The position numbers were made by a program, and so were the translations under genes. The notes under the pieces are model-generated. The model did no database searches, had not been told where the DNA came from, and saw only the letters and a program-made list of their open reading frames with translations. Shown piece by piece: positions 1 to 7,850 of a DNA stretch of 64,000 bases (positions are counted from its first letter, which is position 1; each line of letters begins with the position of its first letter). Origin of the DNA: an uncultured Acetobacteraceae bacterium (lineage in GTDB: Bacteria; Pseudomonadota; Alphaproteobacteria; Acetobacterales; Acetobacteraceae); assembly GCA_903918195.1 (NCBI GenBank), contig CAIXDS010000255.1, forward strand, positions 1 through 64,000. The letters run 5' to 3'.

Positions 1-708
1 CCGATCTAACCCGGCGATCGCCGGCAGCGGCGGCGTGCCGCCCCGCCGCCCCCGCTCCTGCCCGCCGCCGGCGATCAGCGGCGCGAGCCCCGCGGACAGC
101 GCCGGTGCCAGCAGCAGCGCGCCCGCACCTTGCGGCCCGCCCAGCTTGTGCGACGACAGGGCCAGGCTGTCCGCCCCCAGCGCGGCGAAATCCACGGCAA
201 TCCGGCCGGCCGCCTGCACCGCATCCACATGCAGCAGGGCGCCCGCCGCGCGGCACAGCCGGGCGGCTTCGGCCACCGGCTGCAGCGTGCCGGTCTCGTT
301 GTTGGCCAGCATGAGGCAGACCAGCGCCGGGCCGCCCTCGGCCAGCAACTCCCGCAACGCGGCGAGGTCGGCAACGCCCTGACCGTCCACCACCAGCACC
401 GCGGCGCCGGCGGCGGCACTGCGCACCGCGTCGTGCTCGGTCGCCCCCCTGATCAGCCGGCGTCCGGCCCCCAGCGCATGGATGGCCAATGCGTCAGCCT
501 CGGTGCCGCCAGAGGTGAAAATGAGGTCGGCCGGCCGGCCGCCGAAGCGGGCCGCGATGGTCTCCCGCGATTCCTCCAGCAGGCGCCGCGCGGCCCGCCC
601 GGCAGCATGCACCGAGGCGGGATTGCCGCCGAGATCCAGCGCCGCCAGCACCGCCGCGCGCGCTTCGGGACGCAGCTTTTCAGTGGCATTGGCGTCGAGA
701 TAGGTCAT
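1..708 (-). CDS. Cysteine desulfurase (class V aminotransferase), 3' end cut by window edge
   Basis: PLP enzyme that takes sulfur from cysteine for Fe-S cluster assembly. The first 236 residues are present from ATG at 708 and the frame is still open at base 1. The N-terminus MTYLDANATEKLRPEA is the usual IscS/NifS opening, followed by NPASVHAAGRAA, the IFTSGGTEADALA substrate loop, a VDAVQAAG segment with the PLP-contacting Asp, and SSHKLGGPQGAGAL, whose Lys forms the Schiff base. The catalytic Cys loop lies beyond the window. The start codon overlaps the iscR stop (ATGA), so the two are translationally coupled. Together with IscR this fits the head of an alphaproteobacterial isc/suf operon. 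Whether it is the IscS or the NifS subtype cannot be told from this part. Confidence 0.93.
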   Translation of the reverse strand, partial: MTYLDANATEKLRPEARAAVLAALDLGGNPASVHAAGRAARRLLEESRETIAARFGGRPADLIFTSGGTEADALAIHALGAGRRLIRGATEHDAVRSAAAGAAVLVVDGQGVADLAALRELLAEGGPALVCLMLANNETGTLQPVAEAARLCRAAGALLHVDAVQAAGRIAVDFAALGADSLALSSHKLGGPQGAGALLLAPALSAGLAPLIAGGGQERGRRGGTPPLPAIAGLDR

Positions 709-1184
709 GCCCCCTCCAGCCGGAGCGGCCGGCTGGCCCTCCCGGCGACCCGCCCCTGCGCCACGTCGGCCAAGCTGATACCGGACAGGAACAGCCGGAT
801 CTGCTGCCCGAGTTCGTACCACAGATCGTGCGTGCGGCACCGCGTCTGCCCGCCATCCTCGGTGCGCATGCAACCGGCATCGCCGGTGCAGCGGGTGGCG
901 CAGATCGGCTCCTCCACGGCATCGACGATCTCGGCCACCGCCACCGAAGCAGCCGGCCGACCGAGCCGGTAGCCACCGCCGGGGCCGCGAGCTGACTGCA
1001 CCAGCCCGGCCCGGCGCAGGCCGCCGAAGAGCTGTTCCAGGTAGCACAGGCTCAATTGCTGGCTGGTGGCGATCTGCGCCAAGGTGATGGGGGGGCTGCC
1101 ACGGCCGTCTGGACCGGCCTGTTCGCGGCAAGCCAGTTCGACCATGGCCATGACGGCATAGCGGGCGCGGGTGGAAAGCTGCAT
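705..1184 (-). CDS. iscR: Rrf2/IscR-family [2Fe-2S] transcriptional regulator
   Basis: A 159-residue winged-helix regulator that senses Fe-S status and normally represses its own isc/suf operon. It starts with the canonical MQLSTRARYAVMAMVEL. The helix-turn-helix is about residues 35-60 (SQQLSLCYLEQLFGGLRRAG), with wing GPGGGYRLGRPA. Candidate cluster ligands are Cys99, Cys105, Cys116 and His119, the three-Cys-one-His pattern of IscR, with a longer gap between the second and third Cys than in E. coli. ATG at 1184 is chosen because it has a GCGGAG site upstream and matches family N-termini, although the frame stays open for 84 more codons to 1436, which encode a serine acetyltransferase stub. 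The stop overlaps the desulfurase start. Confidence 0.92.
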   Translation of the reverse strand: MQLSTRARYAVMAMVELACREQAGPDGRGSPPITLAQIATSQQLSLCYLEQLFGGLRRAGLVQSARGPGGGYRLGRPAASVAVAEIVDAVEEPICATRCTGDAGCMRTEDGGQTRCRTHDLWYELGQQIRLFLSGISLADVAQGRVAGRASRPLRLEGA

Positions 1185-1436
1185 GCGCTTACTCCGCTGC
1201 GGGCTGGTGCGCCCGGGTCGTGACGGGGGAATCTCGATGCCGGTCAGCAATCGTCCAAGATCGGCAAACGGCCGCGCCGGCAAGTACAAATGCACCCGCC
1301 GCATCGCATGGGCAATCGGATGCCAGATTAACGCACGCAACCCCGGGTAGCAGAGAAGCGTCGCTATACGGGCACGCACAACCGTGTCCCCCTCCTGACA
1401 TGCCTTGACGGATTCCTGCAAAAACATGAGACCCAT
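1185..1436 (-). pseudogene. Truncated serine O-acetyltransferase (CysE/EpsC) N-terminus in frame with iscR
   Basis: The 84 codons ahead of the IscR start read like the N-terminal helical part of a serine acetyltransferase. They have an opening FLQESVKACQEGD, then IATLLCYPGLRALIWHPIAH, and LGRLLTGIEIP, which correspond to family segments of the LLCYPGLHA..HRIAH and LARFLTGIEIHPGA type. The hexapeptide-repeat catalytic domain that should follow is absent. The reading frame runs without a stop into iscR. In another frame, a stop codon sits a few bases before the iscR ATG, as the original cysE end might. A deletion that removed most of cysE is the simplest explanation. A real SAT-IscR fusion protein is possible but cannot acetylate serine without the missing domain. 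Confidence 0.7.
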
Positions 1437-1909
1437 GCGACATTTCCGTTATGAAAGTTGCGCCGGCCGACCTATAGTGCCGTTCGCTTCAGGGCTGCGG
1501 ACTCGCTCGGGGGTGATGTCGGCATAATGCCGGAGTTTGGGTCCGGACTTTATCTGTAACGAATAAGCAAGCAGGTTCAGGTCGGAAAGGGCTCACGCTT
1601 CCACACCGCTCTTGGTCGAGGCGGGTATAGAGAATCATTCCCGAGCTTACGGGTCAAGAATTCGCGCCTTGCCCCTCAGAGGACTCGCTTCAAGCAAAGG
1701 GCGTGCCTATTTACAGGTCGCATATTTGCGAAGGGCAGCCGAGAAGATGCCGGATGTCATTCACCGGGGAGGGGTCGTGGTACCGGCAGTCGCTCGATTG
1801 CCATTGTATGTCCATCCGCACGGTCAGCAGAACCGGACGGATTACTTTGCCAGGGTCTCAGCCCGGTCGGTCCCGGCCGGCGCGAACAGGAAACGGATTT
1901 CGGAACACC
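1437..1909. promoter_or_regulatory. Divergent iscR/hydrolase intergenic region with nested palindromes
   Basis: No convincing gene is seen in these 473 bases, which are less GC-rich than the flanks. A 13-bp palindrome lies at 1520-1532 (CGGCAT, A, ATGCCG). Overlapping it, a larger imperfect inverted repeat pairs 1524-1534 (ATAATGCCGGA) with 1542-1553 (TCCGGACTTTAT) around a 7-base spacer. Its ATA...TAT ends and length are reminiscent of IscR operators, but the core does not match the E. coli type 1 consensus. No promoter boxes can be assigned with confidence. Confidence 0.3.
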
Positions 1910-2575
1910 ATGCCTGAGGTCATGTTCGCCGGCCCCGACGGCCGGTTGGAAGGTCGCTACCATCACTCCAAGGAAGCCGCGGCTCCGCTCGCGCTACTGA
2001 TGCACCCGCATCCGTTGCATGGCGGCACCATGAACAACCGCATTACCTATACGATGTACCAGTCGTTCCAGCGCCTGGGCTTTTCGGTGATGCGCTTCAA
2101 CTTCCGCGGCGTAGGGCGCAGCCAGGGTCGCTACGACGGCGGCATCGGCGAGATCAGCGATGCGGCTGCGGCGCTCGACTGGATGCAGGCGGTCAACCCG
2201 AACTCAGGCGGACTTTGGATTGCCGGCTACTCCTTCGGCGCCTTCATCGGCATGCAACTGCTCATGCGCCGGCCGGAAATCTCGGGCTGGGTCAGCATCG
2301 CACCGCCCGCCAACCACTACGATTTCGGTTTCCTGGCACCGTGTCCCTGCGGCGGGCTCATGCTGCACGGCGACAGCGATGAACTCGTGCCAGAGCCTGC
2401 CGTGAAGAAGCTGGTCGACAAGCTGAATACCCAGAAGGGCGTCAGCGTCGACTACCGCATTCTTGCCGGGGGTGACCACGTCTTCGCCAGCCACGCCGAC
2501 ATCATTGCCGAGCACGTCGAGGACTATGTCCGTAAGACCATGGCCCGGCGCTCGATGGCCCTGGCCGCCGACTGA
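1910..2575 (+). CDS. Alpha/beta hydrolase (serine esterase/dienelactone hydrolase-like)
   Basis: A 221-residue cytoplasmic alpha/beta hydrolase. Visible elements are the oxyanion strand LLMHPHPLHGGTMNN (about 29-43), the nucleophile elbow GYSFG with Ser108, an acid-loop candidate LHGDSDELVP and a terminal His in GGDHVFASHAD. These make a complete Ser-Asp-His triad. HPHPxxGGxMxN followed by RFNFRGVGRSQG marks the small bacterial hydrolase group often found next to iscR/suf genes in alphaproteobacteria. The substrate is unknown. ATG at 1910 is preferred because homology begins there (PEVMFAGPDGRLEG); a longer in-frame reading upstream is low in coding character. It is transcribed away from iscR and ends just before a strong terminator. 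Confidence 0.85.
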   Translation: MPEVMFAGPDGRLEGRYHHSKEAAAPLALLMHPHPLHGGTMNNRITYTMYQSFQRLGFSVMRFNFRGVGRSQGRYDGGIGEISDAAAALDWMQAVNPNSGGLWIAGYSFGAFIGMQLLMRRPEISGWVSIAPPANHYDFGFLAPCPCGGLMLHGDSDELVPEPAVKKLVDKLNTQKGVSVDYRILAGGDHVFASHADIIAEHVEDYVRKTMARRSMALAAD

Positions 2576-2595
2576 CAACGCACACAACGAACCAA

Positions 2596-2639
2596 GCGAA
2601 AGGCCCGGGGGCCCCGTCTCCCGGGCCTTTCGCTTTTTT
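2596..2639 (+). terminator. Rho-independent terminator after the hydrolase
   Basis: A perfect 14-bp stem (2596-2609 with 2620-2633, GCGAAAGGCCCGGG and its complement) closes a 10-base loop and is followed by a T run. It lies 20 bases after the hydrolase stop codon. Confidence 0.9.
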
Positions 2640-2656
2640 GAGCGCGGCCTGCGCGC

Positions 2657-2672
2657 ACTCGCAATTGTGAGT
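2657..2672. promoter_or_regulatory. 16-bp near-perfect palindrome upstream of the CBS gene
   Basis: ACTCGCAATTGTGAGT is an inverted repeat with one mismatch pair, about 155 bases before the CBS-protein start. It could be an operator for a dimeric regulator. No matching regulator is encoded nearby. Confidence 0.25.
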
Positions 2673-2825
2673 TAATTTCATCTCGGCGCCCTTCCTTTGG
2701 CGGCCTCCAGTTGCATATTGTTACGTCAAGGCCGGAGGAACCCGGGCGCCCGTCACCAACCCGACGCACATGCATGCCGGGATGCCGCGCACCAGGTCGC
2801 CCCATCCCGCCGCACTCAGGGGAAA

Positions 2826-3293
2826 ATGAGCAATAAAATGACCTTAGCAGGGATCATCAAGCGCAAGGGCTCGCATGTTGTCAGCGTCGACCGCGATGCT
2901 ACGCTGTCCGATGTTGCGGCTGCCCTGACCGCGCGCTCCATCGGCGTCGTTGTGGTGCTCGGCGCCGATGGCAGGTTGGAAGGACTGATCAGCGAGCGCG
3001 ACGTACTCCGCAAGCTCGCTAAACACGGTCCCGCCGCTATGGCTATGAGCGCGGAGCAGACGATGACGCGCAGAGTCATCACTGCCACCCCGGAAACCAC
3101 CATGGACCAGGCGATGGCGATGATGACCCTTGGCGGGTTCCGTCATCTGCCGGTGCTGGAGAACGGCAAACTGGCCGGTATCATCAGTGTCCGCGACGTG
3201 GTGCGCGCCCAGGTCGACATCAATCAGGCCGAGGTGCAGATGCTGCGCGGCTACCTTGCCGCCGGCGCCGCGCCGCAGCGCCTCCACGCCTGA
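2826..3293 (+). CDS. CBS-domain pair protein
   Basis: A 155-residue protein built of two CBS motifs (about residues 13-65 and 80-135). The first ends GLISERDVLRKLA and the second ends LAGIISVRDVVRAQV. CBS pairs bind adenine nucleotides or S-adenosylmethionine and act as energy or ligand sensors. With no catalytic domain fused, this is a stand-alone regulator whose partner is unknown. ATG at 2826 follows a good AGGGGA site; an in-frame extension upstream is unsupported. It is a monocistronic gene between the hydrolase terminator and a convergent enzyme gene. Confidence 0.88.
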   Translation: MSNKMTLAGIIKRKGSHVVSVDRDATLSDVAAALTARSIGVVVVLGADGRLEGLISERDVLRKLAKHGPAAMAMSAEQTMTRRVITATPETTMDQAMAMMTLGGFRHLPVLENGKLAGIISVRDVVRAQVDINQAEVQMLRGYLAAGAAPQRLHA

Positions 3294-3305
3294 AGCGCAC
3301 CAGGG

Positions 3306-3375
3306 ACCAAAAAACCCTTCCGGAATGGGGTGCAGGGGGTTACCGCCCCCTGCCGGGTCCAGGGCAGAGCCCTGG
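3306..3375 (-). terminator. Double-hairpin dispersed repeat acting as terminator of the nitronate monooxygenase gene
   Basis: Read on the minus strand it has stem 1 (3359-3375, CCAGGGC and GCCCTGG), stem 2 (8-bp stem of 3332-3339 with 3346-3353), then CCATTCCGG and a TTTTTT run. A second copy of the same design is at 39540-39614 and a partial one at 60611-60644. It lies between two convergent genes and ends 15 bases from the downstream enzyme's stop, so it probably terminates that transcript. Confidence 0.7.
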
Positions 3376-3389
3376 ACTTGCTTCTTTCG

Positions 3390-4802
3390 CTACCGCCCGC
3401 TCAGAATGCGCTCAACCAATTGCCGCACGCTCGGGATGAATCCGTTGCTGTAAAACGGGTCTGACCCGAAGCGGAAGGCGTTGTGGCCGCTGAACACCAG
3501 GTTGTTTTCGACCGCTTCTTCGTTGTCGCTCTCGTGGGCGATGGCCTGCAGCGTCTTCTGGATGCAGAAGCTGCGCGGGTCGGCCTTCTTGCCGTTGGTG
3601 AAGTCCGGCTCGTGCTGCGCCCAGTTGGAGAACCGGCATTGGCTCAGGCAGCCCATGCAGGCCACCTGGTCAGCAATGATCTCGCGCGCACGCTGAGGGG
3701 TGACGAACACCAGGGTCGAATCCGGCGTCCGCATCGCCTCGGTGAAGCCTTCCGCTTCCCAGCCGCGCACCCGCTCCAGGTCGACCGTGGTGAGAAAGGT
3801 CGGGCGCTTGCGCGGGCCGACGCCATACTCGGCGACGTGTTCGCCCACCGGCTCGGGCGAATAGGCCACCTGGCGCTCGTTTCGCTCGCGCAACTCGTGG
3901 ATGAAGCTGTTGTTCACCGCCGATGAATAGAAGCCGGTCGGGCTGAAGCGGTTGAGAAACACGTCGCCGGCCTTCAGGGTCAGCAGCCGCTGCTTCCAGG
4001 CGTTGCCGATCGGGCTCTCACGGGTCAGCAGCGGGCGGGTGCCGAACTGGAAGGCGATCGGACCCAGCTCGGGGTTGTCGATCCAGTCCTCCCATTCCTC
4101 CAGCCACCAGATGCCGCCGGCCATGATGATCGGCGTGTCGCCCAAGCCGAACTCGCGCATCAGCTTGCGCAGCGCCAGCACGCGGGGGAACGGTCCCTCC
4201 GGCTTCTCCGGATTCTCGACGTTGGACAACCCGTTATGGCCGCCGGCCAGCCAGGGGTCCTCGTAGACCACGCCACCGAGAAACGCCGCCGCCTTATGGT
4301 AGGCGCGCTTCCACAACGCCCCGAAGGCGCGTGCAGAGGAGACGATGGGGTAGTAGTGCACGTTGAAGCGCGCGGCGATTTCGGCCAGGCGATATGGCAT
4401 GCCGGCGCCGCAGGTGATGCCGTGGATCAGGCCCCTGGCACCTTCCAGCATACCGGTCATGATCCGCTCGGCGCCGCCCCCCTCCCACAGCACGTTGGCA
4501 TGGATGCGTCCCTGGCCGCCGGCGATGTCGTGCGCGCGGCGCGCCTGGGCGATGCCGCCCTGGATGCCGTAGGCCACCATCTCCTCGTGCCGCTCCCGGC
4601 GGGTACGGCCGTAGTAAATCTGGGGGATGATCCGCCCGTCCTCGTCGTAGCTGTCGGCGTTCACCGCGCTGAGCGTGCCGGCACCGCCCCCGGCGGCCCA
4701 GTGCCCGGCCGTGACACCGTTCGAAATCGCCACGCCTTTACCGCCCTCGACGAGCGGCAACACATCGACGCCGCCCATCCGGATCGCGTTGATCGCCTTC
4801 AT
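3390..4802 (-). CDS. Nitronate monooxygenase / 2-nitropropane dioxygenase-like FMN enzyme
   Basis: A 470-residue TIM-barrel flavoprotein of the NMO/2-nitropropane dioxygenase class. Glycine-rich and flavin-binding stretches are visible: NGVTAGHWAAGGGAGTLSAV near the start, LIHGITCGAGMPY, PIIMAGGIWWLEEWEDW and IAFQFGTRPLL. The C-terminal quarter is not typical of short NMOs and carries a cysteine motif VACMGCLSQCRFSNWAQ, which may hold a metal or cluster. Substrate is unknown. ATG at 4802 is chosen because an in-frame candidate at 4886 lies inside the hairpin that follows pnp. It is 107 bases downstream of pnp on the same strand and ends at a double-hairpin terminator. Confidence 0.8.
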   Translation of the reverse strand: MKAINAIRMGGVDVLPLVEGGKGVAISNGVTAGHWAAGGGAGTLSAVNADSYDEDGRIIPQIYYGRTRRERHEEMVAYGIQGGIAQARRAHDIAGGQGRIHANVLWEGGGAERIMTGMLEGARGLIHGITCGAGMPYRLAEIAARFNVHYYPIVSSARAFGALWKRAYHKAAAFLGGVVYEDPWLAGGHNGLSNVENPEKPEGPFPRVLALRKLMREFGLGDTPIIMAGGIWWLEEWEDWIDNPELGPIAFQFGTRPLLTRESPIGNAWKQRLLTLKAGDVFLNRFSPTGFYSSAVNNSFIHELRERNERQVAYSPEPVGEHVAEYGVGPRKRPTFLTTVDLERVRGWEAEGFTEAMRTPDSTLVFVTPQRAREIIADQVACMGCLSQCRFSNWAQHEPDFTNGKKADPRSFCIQKTLQAIAHESDNEEAVENNLVFSGHNAFRFGSDPFYSNGFIPSVRQLVERILSGR

Positions 4803-4868
4803 GCCCTGCCCCTGCCCCGTCCGGCGCAATCCCCCTGGCGCCGTCACAATCCGTTCATCGAAGCCCGT

Positions 4869-4901
4869 CTTTGCCCGCGGGATCAAGCCCCGCGGGCAAA
4901 G
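4869..4901 (-). terminator. Perfect hairpin just after pnp
   Basis: A 13-bp perfect stem (4869-4881 with 4889-4901, CTTTGCCCGCGGG and complement) has a 7-base loop and begins 9 bases beyond the pnp stop. There is no T run, so it may protect the 3' end or attenuate rather than fully terminate transcription into the next gene. Confidence 0.55.
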
Positions 4902-4909
4902 AAACGGCC

Positions 4910-7141
4910 TCAGCCCGCCACGGCGTCCTGCGTCGCCGGCTGATCGCCCTGACCATCGGCGCCGCCGTCGCGGCCGCCACGGAAGCCGCGATCACCACGT
5001 TCCCGGCCACCGCCGCTGCCGCCCTTGGGGCCGACCTTTTCGCTGATATCCTCGCCGGTCGCCTGGTCAACCACACGCATGGACAGCTTCACCTTGCCGC
5101 GCTCGTCGAAGCCCAGCACCTTGACCCGAACGGCGTCGCCCACGTTGACCACGTCGGCGGTCTTGTTGACACGGCCCTGCGCCAGCTCGCTGACATGCAC
5201 CAGCCCATCGCGCGAACCGAGAAAGTTCACGAAGGCGCCGAACTCGGCGGTCTTTACCACCTTGCCGGTGTAGATCACGCCGATCTCGGGCTCGGCCACG
5301 ATGCCGCGGATCCAGTCGATCGCCGCCTGCGCCTTGGTGATCTCGTTGGCGGCGATCTTGATGGTGCCGTCATCCTCGATGTCGATCTTCGCCCCGGTCT
5401 GCTCGACGATCTCGCGGATCACCTTGCCGCCGGTACCGATCACGTCGCGGATCTTCTCCTTGGGGATGTTGATCACGGTGATGCGCGGCGCCGTCGCCGC
5501 CACATCCGTGCGCGCCCCGGTCAGCGCCTTGGCCATCTCGCCCAGGATGTGCAAGCGGCCCTCGCGCGCCTGGGCGAGGGCGACTTGCATGATATGCGGC
5601 GTGATGGAGGTGATCTTGATGTCCATCTGCAGGCTGGTCACGCCTAGCTCGGTGCCGGCCACCTTGAAGTCCATGTCGCCGAGATGGTCCTCATCGCCGA
5701 GGATGTCGGACAGCACGGCGTAGGCGCGGTCCTCCTTGATAAGGCCCATGGCGATGCCGGCCACCGGGTTCTTCAGCGGGACCCCGGCATCCATCAGCGC
5801 CAGCGACGCGCCGCATACCGTCGCCATCGAGGACGAGCCGTTGCTTTCGGTGATTTCGCTGACCACACGCAGCGTGTAGGGGAATTTGTCCTTCCCCGGC
5901 AGCAGCGGATGCACCGCCCGCCAGGCCAGCTTGCCGTGCCCGACCTCGCGCCGGCCCGGGCTGCCGAGGCGACCGGTCTCGCCCACCGAATAGGGCGGGA
6001 AATTATAGTGCAGCATGAAGTTCTCGCGGTATTCGCCCTCGAGCGCGTCCACGATCTGCTCGTCCTGCGCGGTGCCCAGCGTGGTCACCACGAAGGCCTG
6101 GGTCTCGCCGCGGGTGAACAGGGCGCTGCCATGCGCGCGCGGCAGCACGCCCACCTCGGCCACGATCGGCCGCACCGTCTTGGTATCGCGCCCGTCGATG
6201 CGCAGGCCGGTGTCGAGGATGGCGTTGCGGACGATGTCCGCCTCCAGGTCCTTGAACAGACCTTTCGCGCGCTCGACGTCGAGGCCCTCGGCGGCCAGCG
6301 TCTCGGCTGCGGCTTTCTTGGCGGCGGCCACCTTGTCCTGGCGGACCTGCTTCAGCGCCTCGCGATAGGCCTCGGCCAGCGCCGGGCGGGCGATGGCATC
6401 GACACGGGCGCGCAGCGTCTTCTGCTCCTCGCTCTCCTCGGGCAGCGGCCACGGGTCCTTGGCCGCGACCTCGGCCAGATCGATGATCGCCTGGATCACC
6501 GGCTGGAATGCGGCATGACCGAAGGTGACGGCACCCAGCATCACTTCCTCGGTGAGTTCCTGTGCCTCCGACTCAACCATCAGCACGCCCTCGACGGTGC
6601 CGGCGACCAGGAGTTCAAGCTGGGAGGTCTTCGTCTGGGCGGAGGTCGGGTTCAGCACGTACTCGCCGTCGATGTAGCCGATTCGGGCGGCACCCACCGG
6701 GCCGAAGAACGGGATGCCGGACAACGTCAGAGCGGCCGAAGCGCCGATCAGGGCGACCACGTCGGGGTCGTTCTCCAGATCGTGGCTCAGCACGGTCGTG
6801 ATGATCTGCACCTCGTTGCGGAAGCCTTCCGGAAACAGCGGGCGGATCGGCCGGTCAATCAGGCGCGACTTCAGGGTTTCCGCCTCAGACGGCCGGCCCT
6901 CGCGCTTGAAGAAGCCGCCCGGGATCTTGCCGGCGGCGAACGCCTTCTCCTGGTAGTGCACAGTCAGCGGGAAGAAGTCCTGGCCCGGTTTGGCGCTGCG
7001 CAGGCCGACCGCCGTGCACAGCACGATCGTGTCGCCGTAGCTGACCAGCACCGCGCCGTCCGCCTGGCGGGCGATCTTGCCGGTTTCCAGGACCAGCTTG
7101 CGACCGCCCCAGTCCAGTTCCTTGCGGAAGTAGTTGAACAT
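4910..7141 (-). CDS. pnp: Polyribonucleotide nucleotidyltransferase (PNPase)
   Basis: 3'-5' phosphorolytic exoribonuclease, the degradosome core enzyme, 743 residues, close to the family length. It opens [20 protein letters not shown], has the first RNase PH domain with [14 protein letters not shown], an alpha-helical linker around 240-320, and the second RNase PH domain with [18 protein letters not shown]. Then come the KH domain ([20 protein letters not shown]) and the S1 domain ([20 protein letters not shown]). The C-terminal tail is Arg/Gly-rich ([18 protein letters not shown]), as in other alphaproteobacterial PNPases that use the tail for RNA contact. It lies downstream of rpsO on the same strand, the classic rpsO-pnp pair. 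The ATG at 7141 fits the family N-terminus. Confidence 0.97.
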   Translation of the reverse strand: MFNYFRKELDWGGRKLVLETGKIARQADGAVLVSYGDTIVLCTAVGLRSAKPGQDFFPLTVHYQEKAFAAGKIPGGFFKREGRPSEAETLKSRLIDRPIRPLFPEGFRNEVQIITTVLSHDLENDPDVVALIGASAALTLSGIPFFGPVGAARIGYIDGEYVLNPTSAQTKTSQLELLVAGTVEGVLMVESEAQELTEEVMLGAVTFGHAAFQPVIQAIIDLAEVAAKDPWPLPEESEEQKTLRARVDAIARPALAEAYREALKQVRQDKVAAAKKAAAETLAAEGLDVERAKGLFKDLEADIVRNAILDTGLRIDGRDTKTVRPIVAEVGVLPRAHGSALFTRGETQAFVVTTLGTAQDEQIVDALEGEYRENFMLHYNFPPYSVGETGRLGSPGRREVGHGKLAWRAVHPLLPGKDKFPYTLRVVSEITESNGSSSMATVCGASLALMDAGVPLKNPVAGIAMGLIKEDRAYAVLSDILGDEDHLGDMDFKVAGTELGVTSLQMDIKITSITPHIMQVALAQAREGRLHILGEMAKALTGARTDVAATAPRITVINIPKEKIRDVIGTGGKVIREIVEQTGAKIDIEDDGTIKIAANEITKAQAAIDWIRGIVAEPEIGVIYTGKVVKTAEFGAFVNFLGSRDGLVHVSELAQGRVNKTADVVNVGDAVRVKVLGFDERGKVKLSMRVVDQATGEDISEKVGPKGGSGGGRERGDRGFRGGRDGGADGQGDQPATQDAVAG

Positions 7142-7487
7142 CGTGTCGTCGTTCCCTTGCGGAATGCCGGCCGGACGGGCGTCAGCGGGAGCGATCCGTG
7201 GTCTTTCCGGGGCAGGGAGACGGCGCCTCGGGCGGCATGGAGGGCGCCTGCGCGATGTGCAGCCGCAATGCGGACGCCAGCGCGTCCACGTCCATGTGGC
7301 CGGAAACGCCGTCGCGGCTCCCAAGCGGGCGGAAGTGCCGGATCGGCCGTCTGTCGTTCCGCCGCGGGCGCGGCGGCCGGGGGACACTCCCCCAGCTTGC
7401 GTTTCCCCGCGCCACCATTGGCGCGGGGCTTGGCCGAGACCCTTATATAGGCGCGGGTGCCGGCGGAACCATGCCGTTCTGCGCGGA
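7142..7487 (-). other. rpsO-pnp intergenic region with a 10-bp hairpin, no gene seen
   Basis: This 346-base GC-rich spacer contains a perfect 10-bp stem at 7405-7414 with 7419-7428 (CCCCGCGCCA and complement, 4-base loop), about 60 bases after the rpsO stop. It lacks a T run. Known rpsO-pnp spacers carry a processing hairpin for PNPase autocontrol, and this structure is a candidate for that role. Short open frames here have no recognisable protein. Confidence 0.4.
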
Positions 7488-7757
7488 TCAGCGGCGCAGG
7501 TTCAGGCGGCCGATCAGCGCCTCGTAGCGGACCTGGTTCTTCTTCTTGAGATAGTCGAGCAGCCGGCGACGGCGGCCGACCAGCATCAGCAACCCGCGAC
7601 GGCTGTGGAAGTCCTTGGCGTGGGTCTTGAGGTGCTCGGTCAGGTTGACGATCCGCTCGGACAGCAGCGCCACCTGTACCTCGGGGCTGCCGGTATCGGC
7701 TTTGCCGGTGGCATATTCAGAAACCAGCGTCGTGCGACGCTCCGCGGTAATCGACAT
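7488..7757 (-). CDS. rpsO: 30S ribosomal protein S15
   Basis: The 89-residue primary binder of 16S rRNA, exactly the family length. [19 protein letters not shown] is followed by the conserved [34 protein letters not shown] and [15 protein letters not shown]. The ATG at 7757 is preferred over a longer in-frame reading that runs into the preceding spacer. Its neighbours are truB upstream and pnp downstream, all minus strand. Confidence 0.97.
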   Translation of the reverse strand: MSITAERRTTLVSEYATGKADTGSPEVQVALLSERIVNLTEHLKTHAKDFHSRRGLLMLVGRRRRLLDYLKKKNQVRYEALIGRLNLRR

Positions 7758-7850
7758 CGGGGGTACTCCTGGATGGGGTTGCGGGGCGCGTGCCACGGAG
7801 GGGTGGCGGACGAGGTCACGCGCCGCCAACGGGGCGCTGTAACCGGGCCG

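Noticed and set aside
1612-1917. 101-residue plus-strand protein upstream of the hydrolase
   Set aside because: No family match or ribosome site; it overlaps the regulatory spacer and the hydrolase start.
4803-4886. N-terminal extension of the nitronate monooxygenase-like protein to 4886
   Set aside because: The codons fall in the post-pnp hairpin and do not match the family start.
7182-7418. Possible 78-residue minus-strand protein between rpsO and pnp
   Set aside because: No ribosome site or family resemblance, and it overlaps a hairpin expected in the rpsO-pnp spacer.
5684-7450. Long open frame on the plus strand opposite pnp
   Set aside because: Its residues (His/Gln/Arg/Gly-rich) show the usual antisense shadow of a GC-rich gene; pnp on the minus strand is unmistakable.
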